NCBI RefSeq assembly: GCF_002009425.1
Contig: NZ_CP019936.1
Coordinates: forward strand, 1,847,297 to 1,911,296
Direction: 5' to 3'
DNA length: 64,000 nt
Source of the DNA: Thiosocius teredinicola
Lineage (GTDB): Bacteria; Pseudomonadota; Gammaproteobacteria; Chromatiales; Chromatiaceae
Below the pieces are notes generated by a model that made no database searches, had not been told where the DNA came from, and saw nothing but the letters and a program-made list of their open reading frames with translations. Both the position numbers and the translations under genes were made by a program. Below, one piece after another: positions 56,243 through 64,000 of this stretch. The first letter of the stretch is position 1. Every line of letters begins with the position of its first letter.

Positions 56243-57142
56243 TCAGTTGGTCACGAACACAAGACCGATCAGGCCCAAAATCACCGGCCATTTCCACAGC
56301 ATCGCCAACATGTCTTCGGTGCGGTAGCGGGGGAACAGAAACGCCAGTGACATCGGCACGACCAGCACGGCGAACGATTTGGCCAGGAAGGTGATCCAGT
56401 TTTCGCCGCCACCTAAGAACAGCGTCACGTACAACACGCTGGCGGTGTACAACTGGAAGCACTGCATCACGAACAGGCCGCCGAGAAACTTGCCGCCCAT
56501 CTCGACCATCGGACCGGTGGCGATCTCGGCAGGCGCAACATAGATCTCGAACGGTTGCTTGCCGAGCATGCCCTGCAGGGCGAACAGGCCTGCGAGCGCC
56601 AGCAGCGGCATCTGCACCGCACCCCAACTCTCGAAGCCGCCGGCCTGCTGTTGCGCGACCACGTCGACCAGGTTGGTGGTGCCGAAGTGCATCGCGACGC
56701 CTGCGATGACGATCACGAAAGGAATGTCGTAGGCGAGCATCGCGGTCAGCGCGCGCGAGATGCCGATCGAGCCGTTCGGGTTGGCGCACTGACCGACGCC
56801 CAGCGCCAGGCCGAGCGACGGGATCATCGTCAGGTACAGCAGGGTGATCATGCCGCCTTTCTCGGCGATGCCGTTCATGCCCGGCACCGGCAACAGGGTT
56901 TCGGCGGCCACGTAGCCGCCGACGGCCATGACGATACCGAAGTCGTGCAGCAGGCCATGCGAGGTCTGCGTCTTCTTACCAAACAGCTTGACGATGTCGT
57001 ACAGCGGTTGCAGCACCGGCGGGCCGACGCGTCGCTGCAGCTTGGCGGCGATCTTGCGCATCATCAGCACCATGAACAGGCCGACGATGAATGCCACCAG
57101 CGGCATCAGCACGAGTTCTGCGATCAGTTCAGCCCAATGCAT
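56243..57142 (-). CDS. NuoH-like membrane subunit
   Basis: A 299-aa integral membrane protein with about eight helices that links the peripheral arm to the antiporter-like subunits. The family blocks RRVGPPVLQPLYDIVKLFGK, SIGISRALTAMLAYDIPFV and VAPAEIATGPMVEMGGKFLG are present. The last two contain the conserved acidic residues of the E-channel. It overlaps the preceding antiporter-like gene by 14 bases. Confidence 0.92.
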   Translation of the reverse strand: MHWAELIAELVLMPLVAFIVGLFMVLMMRKIAAKLQRRVGPPVLQPLYDIVKLFGKKTQTSHGLLHDFGIVMAVGGYVAAETLLPVPGMNGIAEKGGMITLLYLTMIPSLGLALGVGQCANPNGSIGISRALTAMLAYDIPFVIVIAGVAMHFGTTNLVDVVAQQQAGGFESWGAVQMPLLALAGLFALQGMLGKQPFEIYVAPAEIATGPMVEMGGKFLGGLFVMQCFQLYTASVLYVTLFLGGGENWITFLAKSFAVLVVPMSLAFLFPRYRTEDMLAMLWKWPVILGLIGLVFVTN

Positions 57143-59006
57143 GCCACATCACCCATGTCACGATAAGCGTTGTACCGACCAGCACCCAAAGCGCCGGGTT
57201 GGCCTGTTCGAAGAATCCGCGCGCCGCGCTACTGGCGGCGCCGACCGCTGAAACCAGGGCCGATTCGGCCCACTCGAACGTGCCGCGATACCAGGGGCGG
57301 ATGCGGTGCATCAGCCCGGCGTAGAAGTTGTCGCTGTACTGGTAGCGCACGTCAGCGGTCAGGAAGTGGCCGCCGGCATAGTTGTCCAACTGGTGCACGC
57401 GCTTGGTCCGGCCACCCATCAGGTAGAACAGGATTGCGCCGATACCGAAGCCGGCGAACAACACGCCGGTGATCCAGATCATGTCGAGGCTGCCGGCCTT
57501 CGATTCGATACCGCCGAGCACGAACGCTACCGGCGTCAGCCCGATGGCTGCCTGCGCGTCGGCGATGTAGCCGAGCACCAGTCCCGGCATCACGCCGGTC
57601 ACGAACACCACGGTGCACAGCAGCATCATCGGTACCGTCATGCTCCACGGCGCCTCTTTGACGTATTCGTGTTCCAGGCGCAGCTGGCCGAGGAAGGTGT
57701 TGTGCAGCAGCTTGTACACACTCAGTACGGTGCCGAGCGTGCTGATCACACTGGCGACGAACAGCAGAGGCATACCCTCGGTCACCAGCGAGCGGTAGAC
57801 CATCCACTTGGAGACGAAGCCGTTCATCGGTGGCAGACCGGCGAGTCCGATGATGCCGATCAGCATCGCGAGGAAGGTCAGCGGCATGCGTGCGACCAGG
57901 CCGCCAAGGCGGTTCAGATCGGCAGTGCCGGTACGATGGATCACGGCAAACACGGCCATCAGCAAGATCGCCTGGTAGGTCGCGTAGTTGAACACGTGCA
58001 ACAGGCCGCCGGCACTGCCGAGGCTGTCGGTGATCATCAGGCCGAGCAGCATGTAACCGCCCTGGCCGACGCCGTGCCAGCTCAGCAGCAGGCGTGCATC
58101 GTTCTGCCGCATGGCAACGTAGGTCGGCAGGATCGCAGTGAACGCAGCGGCCCACAAAAGGATATCGCGCAGGTTGATGACATCGCGCCACAGCGAGAGC
58201 GAGGCGAAACCGTCGAGGCCGATCAGCTTCAACACCACCAGCCCGATCGCGAACAGCCCCATACGTGCCGAGATGGCACCGAGAAACGCCGAGGCAGGTC
58301 CCGGGCTGAAGGCGTAGGCGGGCGGTTGCCACAAGTGGAACGGCAGGATGGCCATTTTGACCGCGAAGCCAACGACGAACAGCAGCGTGATTGCCCACAA
58401 GGTGCCGGTCGACACAGACGCGATGGCCGCAGCGACCTCGGCATACTGCAGCGAGCCGGTCGCGCCCGCCGTCATGACCAGGCCGGCGAAGATCGCCATG
58501 CCGCCGGCGATCGCATAGATGATGTAACGGCGTGCTGCGAGCAATGCCTGGCCACCGCCGAGCAGCATCAGGATCAAGCCGGCCCAACTGGTCAGCTCCC
58601 AACCGATGAAAAGCGAGATCAGATCGCCGGCCGACAGCAACAGCAACATCGCCGTGACGTTGATCTGCAGGCCTGCGTACAGCCAACGCATGCTCAAGCC
58701 GGAGCCGGCATTGGTCGCACCCCATTCGCCGGCGGCGTAGGCGGCGCAAAAGCCGGCTATGCCGATCGTGATCATTGCGAAGAACCAGCCGAAGGCGCTG
58801 AGCTGCCAGCCGACGGGGTTGTCGAGCAGGTGGAAGGCAACGGCGCTCTGTGCACCGTCGGTACCCGGCGCAATTGAGAACAATAACGCGAACTGCAGGG
58901 CGTAGAGGGCGGTCAGCACCCAGCGCCCGAGTTGCTGACCAGCCAAGAGGCCGTTCAGAACGATCGCGATCGCCGCGACCGAGAGCAGCAGGTCCAGGTC
59001 ACTCAT
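57129..59006 (-). CDS. Second antiporter-like subunit (MrpA/MrpD/NuoL family)
   Basis: A 625-aa membrane protein with about 14 or more helices. It contains the proton/sodium antiporter domain (LISLFIGWELTSWAGLILM, GFAVKMAILPFHLWQPPAY, PPMNGFVSKWMVYRSLV) and a C-terminal extension. The Glu in GWEL and Lys in VKMAILP are the conserved channel residues. It follows mrpD with an ATGA overlap. In Mbh-like complexes such a second subunit sits between the Mrp module and NuoH. Confidence 0.9.
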   Translation of the reverse strand: MSDLDLLLSVAAIAIVLNGLLAGQQLGRWVLTALYALQFALLFSIAPGTDGAQSAVAFHLLDNPVGWQLSAFGWFFAMITIGIAGFCAAYAAGEWGATNAGSGLSMRWLYAGLQINVTAMLLLLSAGDLISLFIGWELTSWAGLILMLLGGGQALLAARRYIIYAIAGGMAIFAGLVMTAGATGSLQYAEVAAAIASVSTGTLWAITLLFVVGFAVKMAILPFHLWQPPAYAFSPGPASAFLGAISARMGLFAIGLVVLKLIGLDGFASLSLWRDVINLRDILLWAAAFTAILPTYVAMRQNDARLLLSWHGVGQGGYMLLGLMITDSLGSAGGLLHVFNYATYQAILLMAVFAVIHRTGTADLNRLGGLVARMPLTFLAMLIGIIGLAGLPPMNGFVSKWMVYRSLVTEGMPLLFVASVISTLGTVLSVYKLLHNTFLGQLRLEHEYVKEAPWSMTVPMMLLCTVVFVTGVMPGLVLGYIADAQAAIGLTPVAFVLGGIESKAGSLDMIWITGVLFAGFGIGAILFYLMGGRTKRVHQLDNYAGGHFLTADVRYQYSDNFYAGLMHRIRPWYRGTFEWAESALVSAVGAASSAARGFFEQANPALWVLVGTTLIVTWVMWHALG

Positions 59007-60463
59007 GGTTGCTTGACCTCCGGATCGGCCAGGACCGTTTCGATATAGGCATCGGTGTTTGCCGCGGTCTTGCCCATGTCACTCAGCGGCGGCCACAGCG
59101 GCATGACGAACAGCGCGGCACCGATCAAGGCCAGAGCGAACACGCCGGTCGAGGCCAGGTTGGCGAGGGAGTGTTTCATCGGCGGCGCTTCGCTGTCGGG
59201 CTTCGAGTACAGGGTGACGACCACCCTCAGCAGGTAGGCGCCTTCGATCACCGTGCCGATCAGAACGGCCGCCATCGCCATCAGCTGCAGCGGATCGCCT
59301 GCCGCAGCCAAGCCGGAAAGTACGAGAAACTTCGACCAGAAGCCCGGCAGCGGCGGAAAGCCCAGCAGGGACAAGGCGAACAACACGAACAGACCAGCCG
59401 CCAACTTGGAGCGGACGCCGGCGCCGCGCAGCGCCGCGATAGCACCGCCCCATTTGTCGGCGAGCAGGAACAGCGCCGATTTGACCACCAGGTGATGCAG
59501 GGCGACCACGATGCCCGCCACCACACCGGCCTCACCGGGCAGCGAGAAGGCGATGAACACGACGCCGAGTTGGCCGATCGACGACCAGGCCAGCATGCGT
59601 GTGACATCACGCGCCTGCAGCGCGGCCAGTTCGCCACTGATCACGCCGAGAATGCCGAGGATCAACAACAGCTGGCGCGTTTCCTCGTACGGAAAGACCA
59701 GCAGCAACACACGCACGATCACCAACACGGCCAGCTTGGATGCCAGCCCGGCGAGCAGCGCAGAGACGCGCTTACTGGCTGCAGCATACAGATCGGGTAC
59801 CCAGCCGTTGACCGGGAACAGCTCGGCCTTGACGCCGAAGCCGATCACCAGCATGGCGAACGCGGCGAGCCCCTGCGGGTTGGCGAGTTGGTCGCTCAGG
59901 CTTGCGAGATGGGCGAGGTTCAGGGTGCCGGTCGTGAAGTAGATCAGACCGATACCCAGCAGCGCGACAACCGAGCCGAGCGCGCTGATCAGCAGGTAGC
60001 GGAAGGCCGCAACGAAGCCTGCCGAGCTGCCGCTGCCCGCGGCGAGGCCATAAGATGCGACCGCGGCGAGTTCATAGAATACGTACATATTGAACAGATC
60101 GCCCGACAACGCCAAGCCGACCAGTGAGGCGACCAGCAGCAGGGTCAACGATTCGCGTCTGACGGCTTGTTCATCATTGATGCCGGGCCACAACAACAGC
60201 GTGGTGATCGGCACGGCCAACGCGAACAGCAGGGCCATGGTGTCGATATAAAACGCGATGCCGAGCGGCGGGGCGAAGTTGCCGAGCGCAACAACATAGG
60301 GTGTCTCAAGCGCGGTCCAGTTGAACGCGATAATGACCGCCGTGAGCGCCAACAGCACCGGGCCGAGCAGACGGCCGAGCCAACGCAGCGCGGGTTCTTT
60401 GAGCAGCGGCAACAGGAAGGCACCGAGCAGCGGCAGTGCAACTGCCAGCGTGATGTCAGTCAT
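59003..60463 (-). CDS. mrpD: MrpD-like antiporter subunit
   Basis: A 486-aa membrane protein of the MrpD/NuoN family. It has DLFNMYVFYELAAVASYGL, GVKAELFPVNGWVPDLYAAA and FPPLPGFWSKFLV, with conserved Glu and Lys in the transport path. The ATG at 60463 has a GGAG site and overlaps the end of mrpC by 8 bases. The longer frame to 60511 lies in mrpC. Confidence 0.92.
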   Translation of the reverse strand: MTDITLAVALPLLGAFLLPLLKEPALRWLGRLLGPVLLALTAVIIAFNWTALETPYVVALGNFAPPLGIAFYIDTMALLFALAVPITTLLLWPGINDEQAVRRESLTLLLVASLVGLALSGDLFNMYVFYELAAVASYGLAAGSGSSAGFVAAFRYLLISALGSVVALLGIGLIYFTTGTLNLAHLASLSDQLANPQGLAAFAMLVIGFGVKAELFPVNGWVPDLYAAASKRVSALLAGLASKLAVLVIVRVLLLVFPYEETRQLLLILGILGVISGELAALQARDVTRMLAWSSIGQLGVVFIAFSLPGEAGVVAGIVVALHHLVVKSALFLLADKWGGAIAALRGAGVRSKLAAGLFVLFALSLLGFPPLPGFWSKFLVLSGLAAAGDPLQLMAMAAVLIGTVIEGAYLLRVVVTLYSKPDSEAPPMKHSLANLASTGVFALALIGAALFVMPLWPPLSDMGKTAANTDAYIETVLADPEVKQP

Positions 60464-60923
60464 GCGCCACTCCTGCATTAACACCGACTGGTGGCGGCAA
60501 CGGGCGCTCACCGACCGGTCGTTCGTCGCTGGCCGACGGTTTCACACCGGCCTGCGCATCGAGTTCCTGCTGCATCATGCGGCGCGCCTCGCGCATGTCG
60601 AGCGTGCCGTAGCGTTGCTTGATGCGAATTACCAATGTCAGCGCCAACGCCTGCACGCCGACGCCGATCACGATCGCGGTCAACACCATGGCCTGCGGCA
60701 CCGGGTCGACCATGCTTTGGGTCGATGGCATGCCGGTGACGATCGGCGCCACTGCGTCCCAGCGGTAGCCGGCGAGTATCAGCAGCATGTTGGCGCCGGC
60801 CTCGGTGATCGCCAGTGCGAGCACCATGCGGAACATATGGTTGGACAGCACGATACCGGCGATACCGATGGTGACCAGGCCTATCGCGCCGATGAAAAAG
60901 ACCATGCCGATGGAGAGGCTCAT
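60456..60923 (-). CDS. mrpC: MrpC/NuoK-like subunit with hydrophilic tail
   Basis: A 155-aa protein with three helices in the first 105 residues (IGLVTIGIAGIVLSNHMFRM, ITEAGANMLLILAGY, AMVLTAIVIGVGVQALALTL). The tail, about 45 residues rich in Arg, Glu and Pro, is absent from ordinary MrpC of about 110 aa. It overlaps mrpB by 4 bases. Confidence 0.9.
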   Translation of the reverse strand: MSLSIGMVFFIGAIGLVTIGIAGIVLSNHMFRMVLALAITEAGANMLLILAGYRWDAVAPIVTGMPSTQSMVDPVPQAMVLTAIVIGVGVQALALTLVIRIKQRYGTLDMREARRMMQQELDAQAGVKPSASDERPVGERPLPPPVGVNAGVAHD

Positions 60924-61606
60924 GATGTCACCTCGTCGTCGCCGGCCAGTCGCATCAACAGGCTTGCCAGTTCCGAACCCACTTTGAGCCCGACGGCGAG
61001 GTACAGCAGCGGCAGACTGCCGCTCGACACCAGTTCACCGAGCACGCCTTTGTCGAACAGCGGTGTCAGAAATGCTTCGCCCTGCGCCAGGGCATACACG
61101 CCGATGCCGATGAAGGCGGCGCCGGCCAGGCCTTCGACGACCGACAACAGCGAATGATTCAACGACTCGCCGGGCCGGGCCAGCAACGGCAGGAAGAACG
61201 CGGCCGCCAGCACGACACCGCCCTGGAAGCCGCCACCCGGTGTCAGGTGGCCGTGGATCACGATATACAGACCGACCACCAAAAGCAGCGGAAACATCAG
61301 GTCGGCCCCGGTGCGCAGAATGAATCCGGATGCCTGCTTCGCCCGGCTATGTGCAGTGCCGAGCACCAGTCCGCCGGCAGTCGCGGCGGCAAACAGGATC
61401 GATAGCTCGCCCAGGGTATCGAGTCCGCGATAGCCGAGCACCACGGCGGTAACCAGATTGCCCGCGCCGACATTCTCGGGCGCGGCATAGCGAATGGCCT
61501 CACCGATCAGCATCGGCGGCTGACCGAAGTTCAGGCTGTTGGTGATCACCAGCAGCAGAAACGTGAGCCCGCCGAGGAACAATACGGTCGCAACGCTACG
61601 CATCAT
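60920..61606 (-). CDS. mrpB: MbhE-MrpB fusion subunit
   Basis: A 228-aa membrane protein in two parts. The first about 85 residues resemble MbhE and the tail of MrpA (NLVTAVVLGYRGLDTLGE). The second resembles MrpB/MnhB (TGADLMFPLLLVVGLYIVIH and HLTPGGGFQGGVVLAAAFFL). In archaeal Mbh these are two separate proteins. The start has two tandem ATG codons (61606 and 61603) behind a GGAG site. Confidence 0.88.
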   Translation of the reverse strand: MMRSVATVLFLGGLTFLLLVITNSLNFGQPPMLIGEAIRYAAPENVGAGNLVTAVVLGYRGLDTLGELSILFAAATAGGLVLGTAHSRAKQASGFILRTGADLMFPLLLVVGLYIVIHGHLTPGGGFQGGVVLAAAFFLPLLARPGESLNHSLLSVVEGLAGAAFIGIGVYALAQGEAFLTPLFDKGVLGELVSSGSLPLLYLAVGLKVGSELASLLMRLAGDDEVTS

Positions 61607-61898
61607 GTGACTCCGGGTCGGGCGTGGCGGGGTTGGATGATTCGGACAGCGTCGGCATCTGCAGCGAAACCAGACCCAGGCGGCGCAACGCCAGCACCAG
61701 GATCAGCCCGCTCAGGCCGGCACCGACCGCGGCCTCGGTCATCGCCACATCGGGTGCGCGCATCATGACGAACACGATCGCGACGCCGAGTGACACGACG
61801 GAGGCGGCAGCGACCGCGGCCAGCAGGTTGCGCAACACCATTACGGCAATCGCGGCAGACAGCGTAAGCACGACGACCGATGCGGCGATCCAGATCAT
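61596..61898 (-). CDS. MbhD-like (DUF4040) subunit
   Basis: A 100-aa membrane protein with three helices. The block FVMMRAPDVAMTEAAVGAGL is typical of the DUF4040/MbhD part of MrpA. This piece of MrpA is thus a free-standing protein here, as in membrane-bound hydrogenase-type operons. It overlaps mrpG by 4 and mrpB by 11 bases. Confidence 0.88.
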   Translation of the reverse strand: MIWIAASVVVLTLSAAIAVMVLRNLLAAVAAASVVSLGVAIVFVMMRAPDVAMTEAAVGAGLSGLILVLALRRLGLVSLQMPTLSESSNPATPDPESHDA

Positions 61899-62194
61899 GA
61901 CTCACTCCGTTCTTTCTTCCAGGCAATCACGCCGGCGTGCTGGAAGGCGCGTGCCAGCGATGACGAACCGATCGGGTTGGTCAGCAGGATGAAGATGCCG
62001 ACGATCAGCAGCTTGGCCCACCAATCCGGGTGATGCAGTCCGACACCGATCAGCAAAGAAAGCGAACCGAGCGTGACCGCCTTGGTGCCGGCCTGGATGC
62101 GGTTGTACACATCGGGCATACGCAGCAAGCCGAGTGCGCCGAGAAAGCAGAACACAGCGCCGATGATCAGAAACACGTCACCGATGATGCTCAT
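61895..62194 (-). CDS. mrpG: MrpG subunit
   Basis: A 99-aa protein with three helices of the MrpG/MnhG/PhaG family (FLGALGLLRMPDVYNRIQAG and TKAVTLGSLSLLIGVGL). The ATG at 62194 overlaps the mrpF stop. A longer frame lies within mrpF and is not coding. Confidence 0.92.
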   Translation of the reverse strand: MSIIGDVFLIIGAVFCFLGALGLLRMPDVYNRIQAGTKAVTLGSLSLLIGVGLHHPDWWAKLLIVGIFILLTNPIGSSSLARAFQHAGVIAWKKERSES

Positions 62195-62457
62195 GACTGT
62201 TTGGCCTCGATCACGCGGGCCAGCGCGACGACCCCGACAAAGGCGAGCACGCCGTACAGCAGGGCGACGTCGAGGTAGAACGGCGAATCGAACAGCATCG
62301 CGCAAACGACGATTGCCGCCGTGGCGATTACCGCCAGAGTATCTGTCGCGACGATGCGGTCCGGGGTATAGGGTCCGATCCACATTCGCACCAGGGCGAG
62401 CACTGCGGCAGCACTGAGCAGCGCCACCACGACAACATTAACCAGGTTAAGTGTCAT
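62191..62457 (-). CDS. mrpF: MrpF subunit
   Basis: An 88-aa protein with three helices of the MrpF/MnhF family: VRMWIGPYTPDRIVATDTLA, then DVALLYGVLAFVGVVALAR. The conserved P-DR-A-D motif is present. It is coupled to mrpE and mrpG through 4-base overlaps. Confidence 0.93.
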   Translation of the reverse strand: MTLNLVNVVVVALLSAAAVLALVRMWIGPYTPDRIVATDTLAVIATAAIVVCAMLFDSPFYLDVALLYGVLAFVGVVALARVIEAKQS

Positions 62458-62957
62458 TCCAGAAAGCCTCTCAGGTGGCGCTCGAAGTCACCGGCGATCG
62501 TCTGTGTCGCCGACTGCAGATCGGTGCCGGGCGGGCAGTCGATCCAGTGGATCGTCAATGTGTCGTCTTCGACGTCGACCGTCAGCGTGCCGGGGGTCAG
62601 GGTGATGCTGTTGGCCAGCACCAACCGCCCCAAATCCGAGCGTAACGAGGTCTTGATGTGCACTATTGCAGGGCGGATCGGTAGCGATGGCGACAACACA
62701 CGACGCGCCATGTCGATGTTTGCCCGAACCAACGACCAGGCCAATGCGAGTACATAGCGCGCGAAGGCGAGCGGCGCCATCGGGGTGAGGCGGATGCCGG
62801 CAAACACTGGCGCCCGGTTGGCTGCGAGCACGGCAACGGCGGCCGCGACCAGCACGCCTGCAATCAGTTCCTGTCGGGCCAATGTTCCGACCAGCAGCAG
62901 CCAGAACCCAAAAACCACGAAGAACGTCAGTAAGGAATGTCGAAGCTGTCGATACAT
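62454..62957 (-). CDS. mrpE: MrpE subunit, first recognised gene of the complex
   Basis: A 167-aa MrpE/MnhE-family membrane protein. Two or three N-terminal helices (LLTFFVVFGFWLLLVGTL, ELIAGVLVAAAVAVLAA) are followed by the cytoplasmic domain with ANSITLTPGTLTVDVEDDTL and a C-terminal amphipathic helix. The ATG at 62957 fits the family, and in-frame ATG 62999 is possible. The next thirteen genes follow with overlaps or very short gaps, indicating one transcript of about 11.5 kb. Confidence 0.9.
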   Translation of the reverse strand: MYRQLRHSLLTFFVVFGFWLLLVGTLARQELIAGVLVAAAVAVLAANRAPVFAGIRLTPMAPLAFARYVLALAWSLVRANIDMARRVLSPSLPIRPAIVHIKTSLRSDLGRLVLANSITLTPGTLTVDVEDDTLTIHWIDCPPGTDLQSATQTIAGDFERHLRGFLE

Positions 62958-63504
62958 CTTGTTAGCTTGTTGTGATCCGGTCGGTGAGCGGGCGGTCATG
63001 CTGCTGACATCTTTGCACAACAGTGTCCGCCTTGGGTTTCAAACTGATGAACGCTTGATCCTGATCGATAGAGTTTGCTGCGCGGGCTCCGTGGGGATCC
63101 ATAGGCACAAACGATAACGCAAGCTTCATGCCGTGTTGTTGCGCTGCGACATAAAAACTACGGATTGTGCCGGCAATGGTTTCGGCCGCCGCCAATGAAG
63201 GGGCGGGATTCGTGCGCCGTATCCACAGGTAAGAATCCGGCGATCGCCGAAATTCGAAAGCATGGCGTTCGTGCATGTTGTGATTGACGCCAAGACGCGT
63301 GTCGGCACCTCAGTTCAATGCGTCTCAATGCGTCGACCAATGGCGTTGAAAATGGACTGGCGATTACCAACGTCAAAAAGCATGACGTGTTTTGTTCGAC
63401 GGGTTGGTGGTTCGCGTGACGGTCGGAAATCGATCGGTCGGGTGGCGAGTCCTTGCCTGTTGATTGCTATCATGGCCAGCTGACTTGTAAGCAATCGATC
63501 GAAC
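62958..63504. other. Intergenic region between mrpE and bioA
   Basis: About 550 bp between divergent genes. It should hold the promoters of the mrp operon and of bioA. It also contains the uncertain open frame 62962-63276 listed separately. No operator or riboswitch was recognised. Confidence 0.45.
62962..63276 (-). CDS. Uncertain small open reading frame upstream of mrpE
   Basis: A 104-codon frame (MHERHAFEFRRSPDSYLWIR) that ends 4 bases before the mrpE start and reads in the same direction. It has no membrane segment and matches no family I know. Its position is that of a first gene of the operon, but no clear ribosome site precedes it and codon use is not decisive. Confidence 0.3.
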   Translation of the reverse strand: MHERHAFEFRRSPDSYLWIRRTNPAPSLAAAETIAGTIRSFYVAAQQHGMKLALSFVPMDPHGARAANSIDQDQAFISLKPKADTVVQRCQQHDRPLTDRITTS

Positions 63505-64000
63505 ATGAAAGCGACACCGCACGCCGACACCTTGCAGCAGCGCGACAGCGAATTCATCTGGCATCCCTACAGCGCGGTCGGTGCCGGCGCCACTGCCGTG
63601 CCCGTGGTTTCCGCCAGCGGCGTGAAACTGCGCCTCGCCGACGGGCGCGAGCTGATCGATGGCATGGCGTCGTGGTGGTGCGTGATCCATGGCTACAACC
63701 ACCCGCGCCTGAACGCGGCGATATCGCAACAGCTCGATGCCATGGCGCATGTGATGTTCGGCGGCATCACCCATCCGCCGGCGGTCGCACTTGCCGAGCG
63801 GTTGGTCGACATCACCCCCGCCGGGCTTGACCTGGTGTTCTTCGCCGATTCCGGTTCGGTAGCGGTCGAGGTGGCCTTGAAGATGGCGATCCAATACTGG
63901 CGCAGCCGGGACCTGTCGGCGAAATCGCGTTTCATTGCGCTGCGCAACGGCTATCACGGCGACACGCTGCACGCGATGTCGGTGTGCGATCCGGTAACCG
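63505..64000 (+). CDS. bioA: Adenosylmethionine-8-amino-7-oxononanoate aminotransferase (5' part)
   Basis: The first 165 codons of the biotin pathway PLP aminotransferase BioA; the gene leaves the window. The family N-terminus FIWHPYSAV is followed by DGMASWWCVIHGYNHP, HVMFGGITHPPAVALAERL, FFADSGSVAVEVALKMAIQYW and LRNGYHGDTLHAMSVCDP. These match BioA (class III), including the SAM-binding Trp-Trp. The catalytic lysine is beyond the edge. Confidence 0.93.
   Translation, partial: MKATPHADTLQQRDSEFIWHPYSAVGAGATAVPVVSASGVKLRLADGRELIDGMASWWCVIHGYNHPRLNAAISQQLDAMAHVMFGGITHPPAVALAERLVDITPAGLDLVFFADSGSVAVEVALKMAIQYWRSRDLSAKSRFIALRNGYHGDTLHAMSVCDPVT

Noticed and set aside
57306..58877. Long plus-strand open frame (over 500 codons) opposite the antiporter-like gene
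   Set aside because: Antisense shadow: His/Gln/Asp-rich composition typical of reversed hydrophobic coding sequence, no domain.
51926..62957. Annotation as ordinary respiratory complex I (nuo)
   Set aside because: NuoE, F, G, I, A, J and K in their usual form are missing. Mrp-type subunits are present, and the NuoB-like protein has a hydrogenase-type CxxC rather than tandem CC.
1..64000. CRISPR arrays, rRNA genes, phage structural genes, integrase genes
   Set aside because: None was seen on either strand. No regularly spaced repeats, no rRNA sequence and no tyrosine or serine recombinase motifs were found.

Overview
The window looks like a chromosomal segment of a high-G+C gammaproteobacterium. 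The housekeeping genes (ppc, pgi, uvrB, a cysB-like regulator beside cysJIH, bioA) are gammaproteobacterial in type. A complex-I-like/Mrp membrane complex, a diheme peroxidase and an FccA-like cytochrome suggest a respiratory, possibly sulfur-metabolising member of the Chromatiales or a relative. The genus cannot be settled from the sequence alone.

Left part (1-16.3 kb): the 5' part of a TonB-dependent receptor gene; divergent ppc and pgi; tRNA-Asn; a GspH/FimT pseudopilin; a class I aminotransferase; uvrB; and an assimilatory sulfate reduction locus. In that locus a CysB-type LysR gene is divergent from cysJ-cysI-cysH-cysC and a DUF2061 membrane protein. The reductase is of the PAPS type, which fits the presence of APS kinase.

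Middle (16.2-27.9 kb): a probable genomic island. An intact tRNA-Val(GAC) gene with its terminator stands at the left edge. A degenerate copy of the 3' half of the same tRNA plus about 63 bp downstream, terminator included, stands at the right edge. Between them lies AT-richer DNA with a transposase remnant and a complete toluene/aromatic monooxygenase system: the tmoABCDEF homologues, a TodX/FadL-type outer membrane channel, a TodS-type double histidine kinase and a TodT-type response regulator. A tod/sty-box-like sequence sits upstream of tmoA. No integrase is visible. The hydroxylase alpha gene (tmoA) carries a frameshift in a G run after all six di-iron ligands.

Next (28-51.2 kb): a diheme cytochrome c, a diheme peroxidase, a membrane SpoIIE-type phosphatase, an ECF42-type sigma factor with DGPF/YCII and VOC proteins, an RND efflux pair, a GFA protein, an HDOD protein, an ECF sigma/anti-sigma pair, an unrecognised outer-membrane protein, an AEC transporter, a diguanylate cyclase and a HAD phosphatase. 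Gene debris also occurs here: an ISL3-like transposase end, an amidase C-terminus and a truncated cation/proton antiporter.

Right part (51.4-63 kb, minus strand): a tightly coupled 14-gene operon encodes an Mrp/Mbh-like, complex-I-related membrane complex. Gene order is mrpE-F-G, mbhD-like, an mbhE-mrpB fusion, mrpC, mrpD, a second antiporter-like subunit, then NuoH-, NuoB-, NuoC- and NuoD-like subunits, a 610-aa iron-sulfur/GltD-type flavoprotein and a rubrerythrin-like protein. The NuoD/hydrogenase-like subunit keeps only the first cysteine of each NiFe CxxC motif, so it is not a hydrogenase. The fused flavoprotein is the probable NAD(P)H or ferredoxin entry or exit point. The window ends inside bioA.
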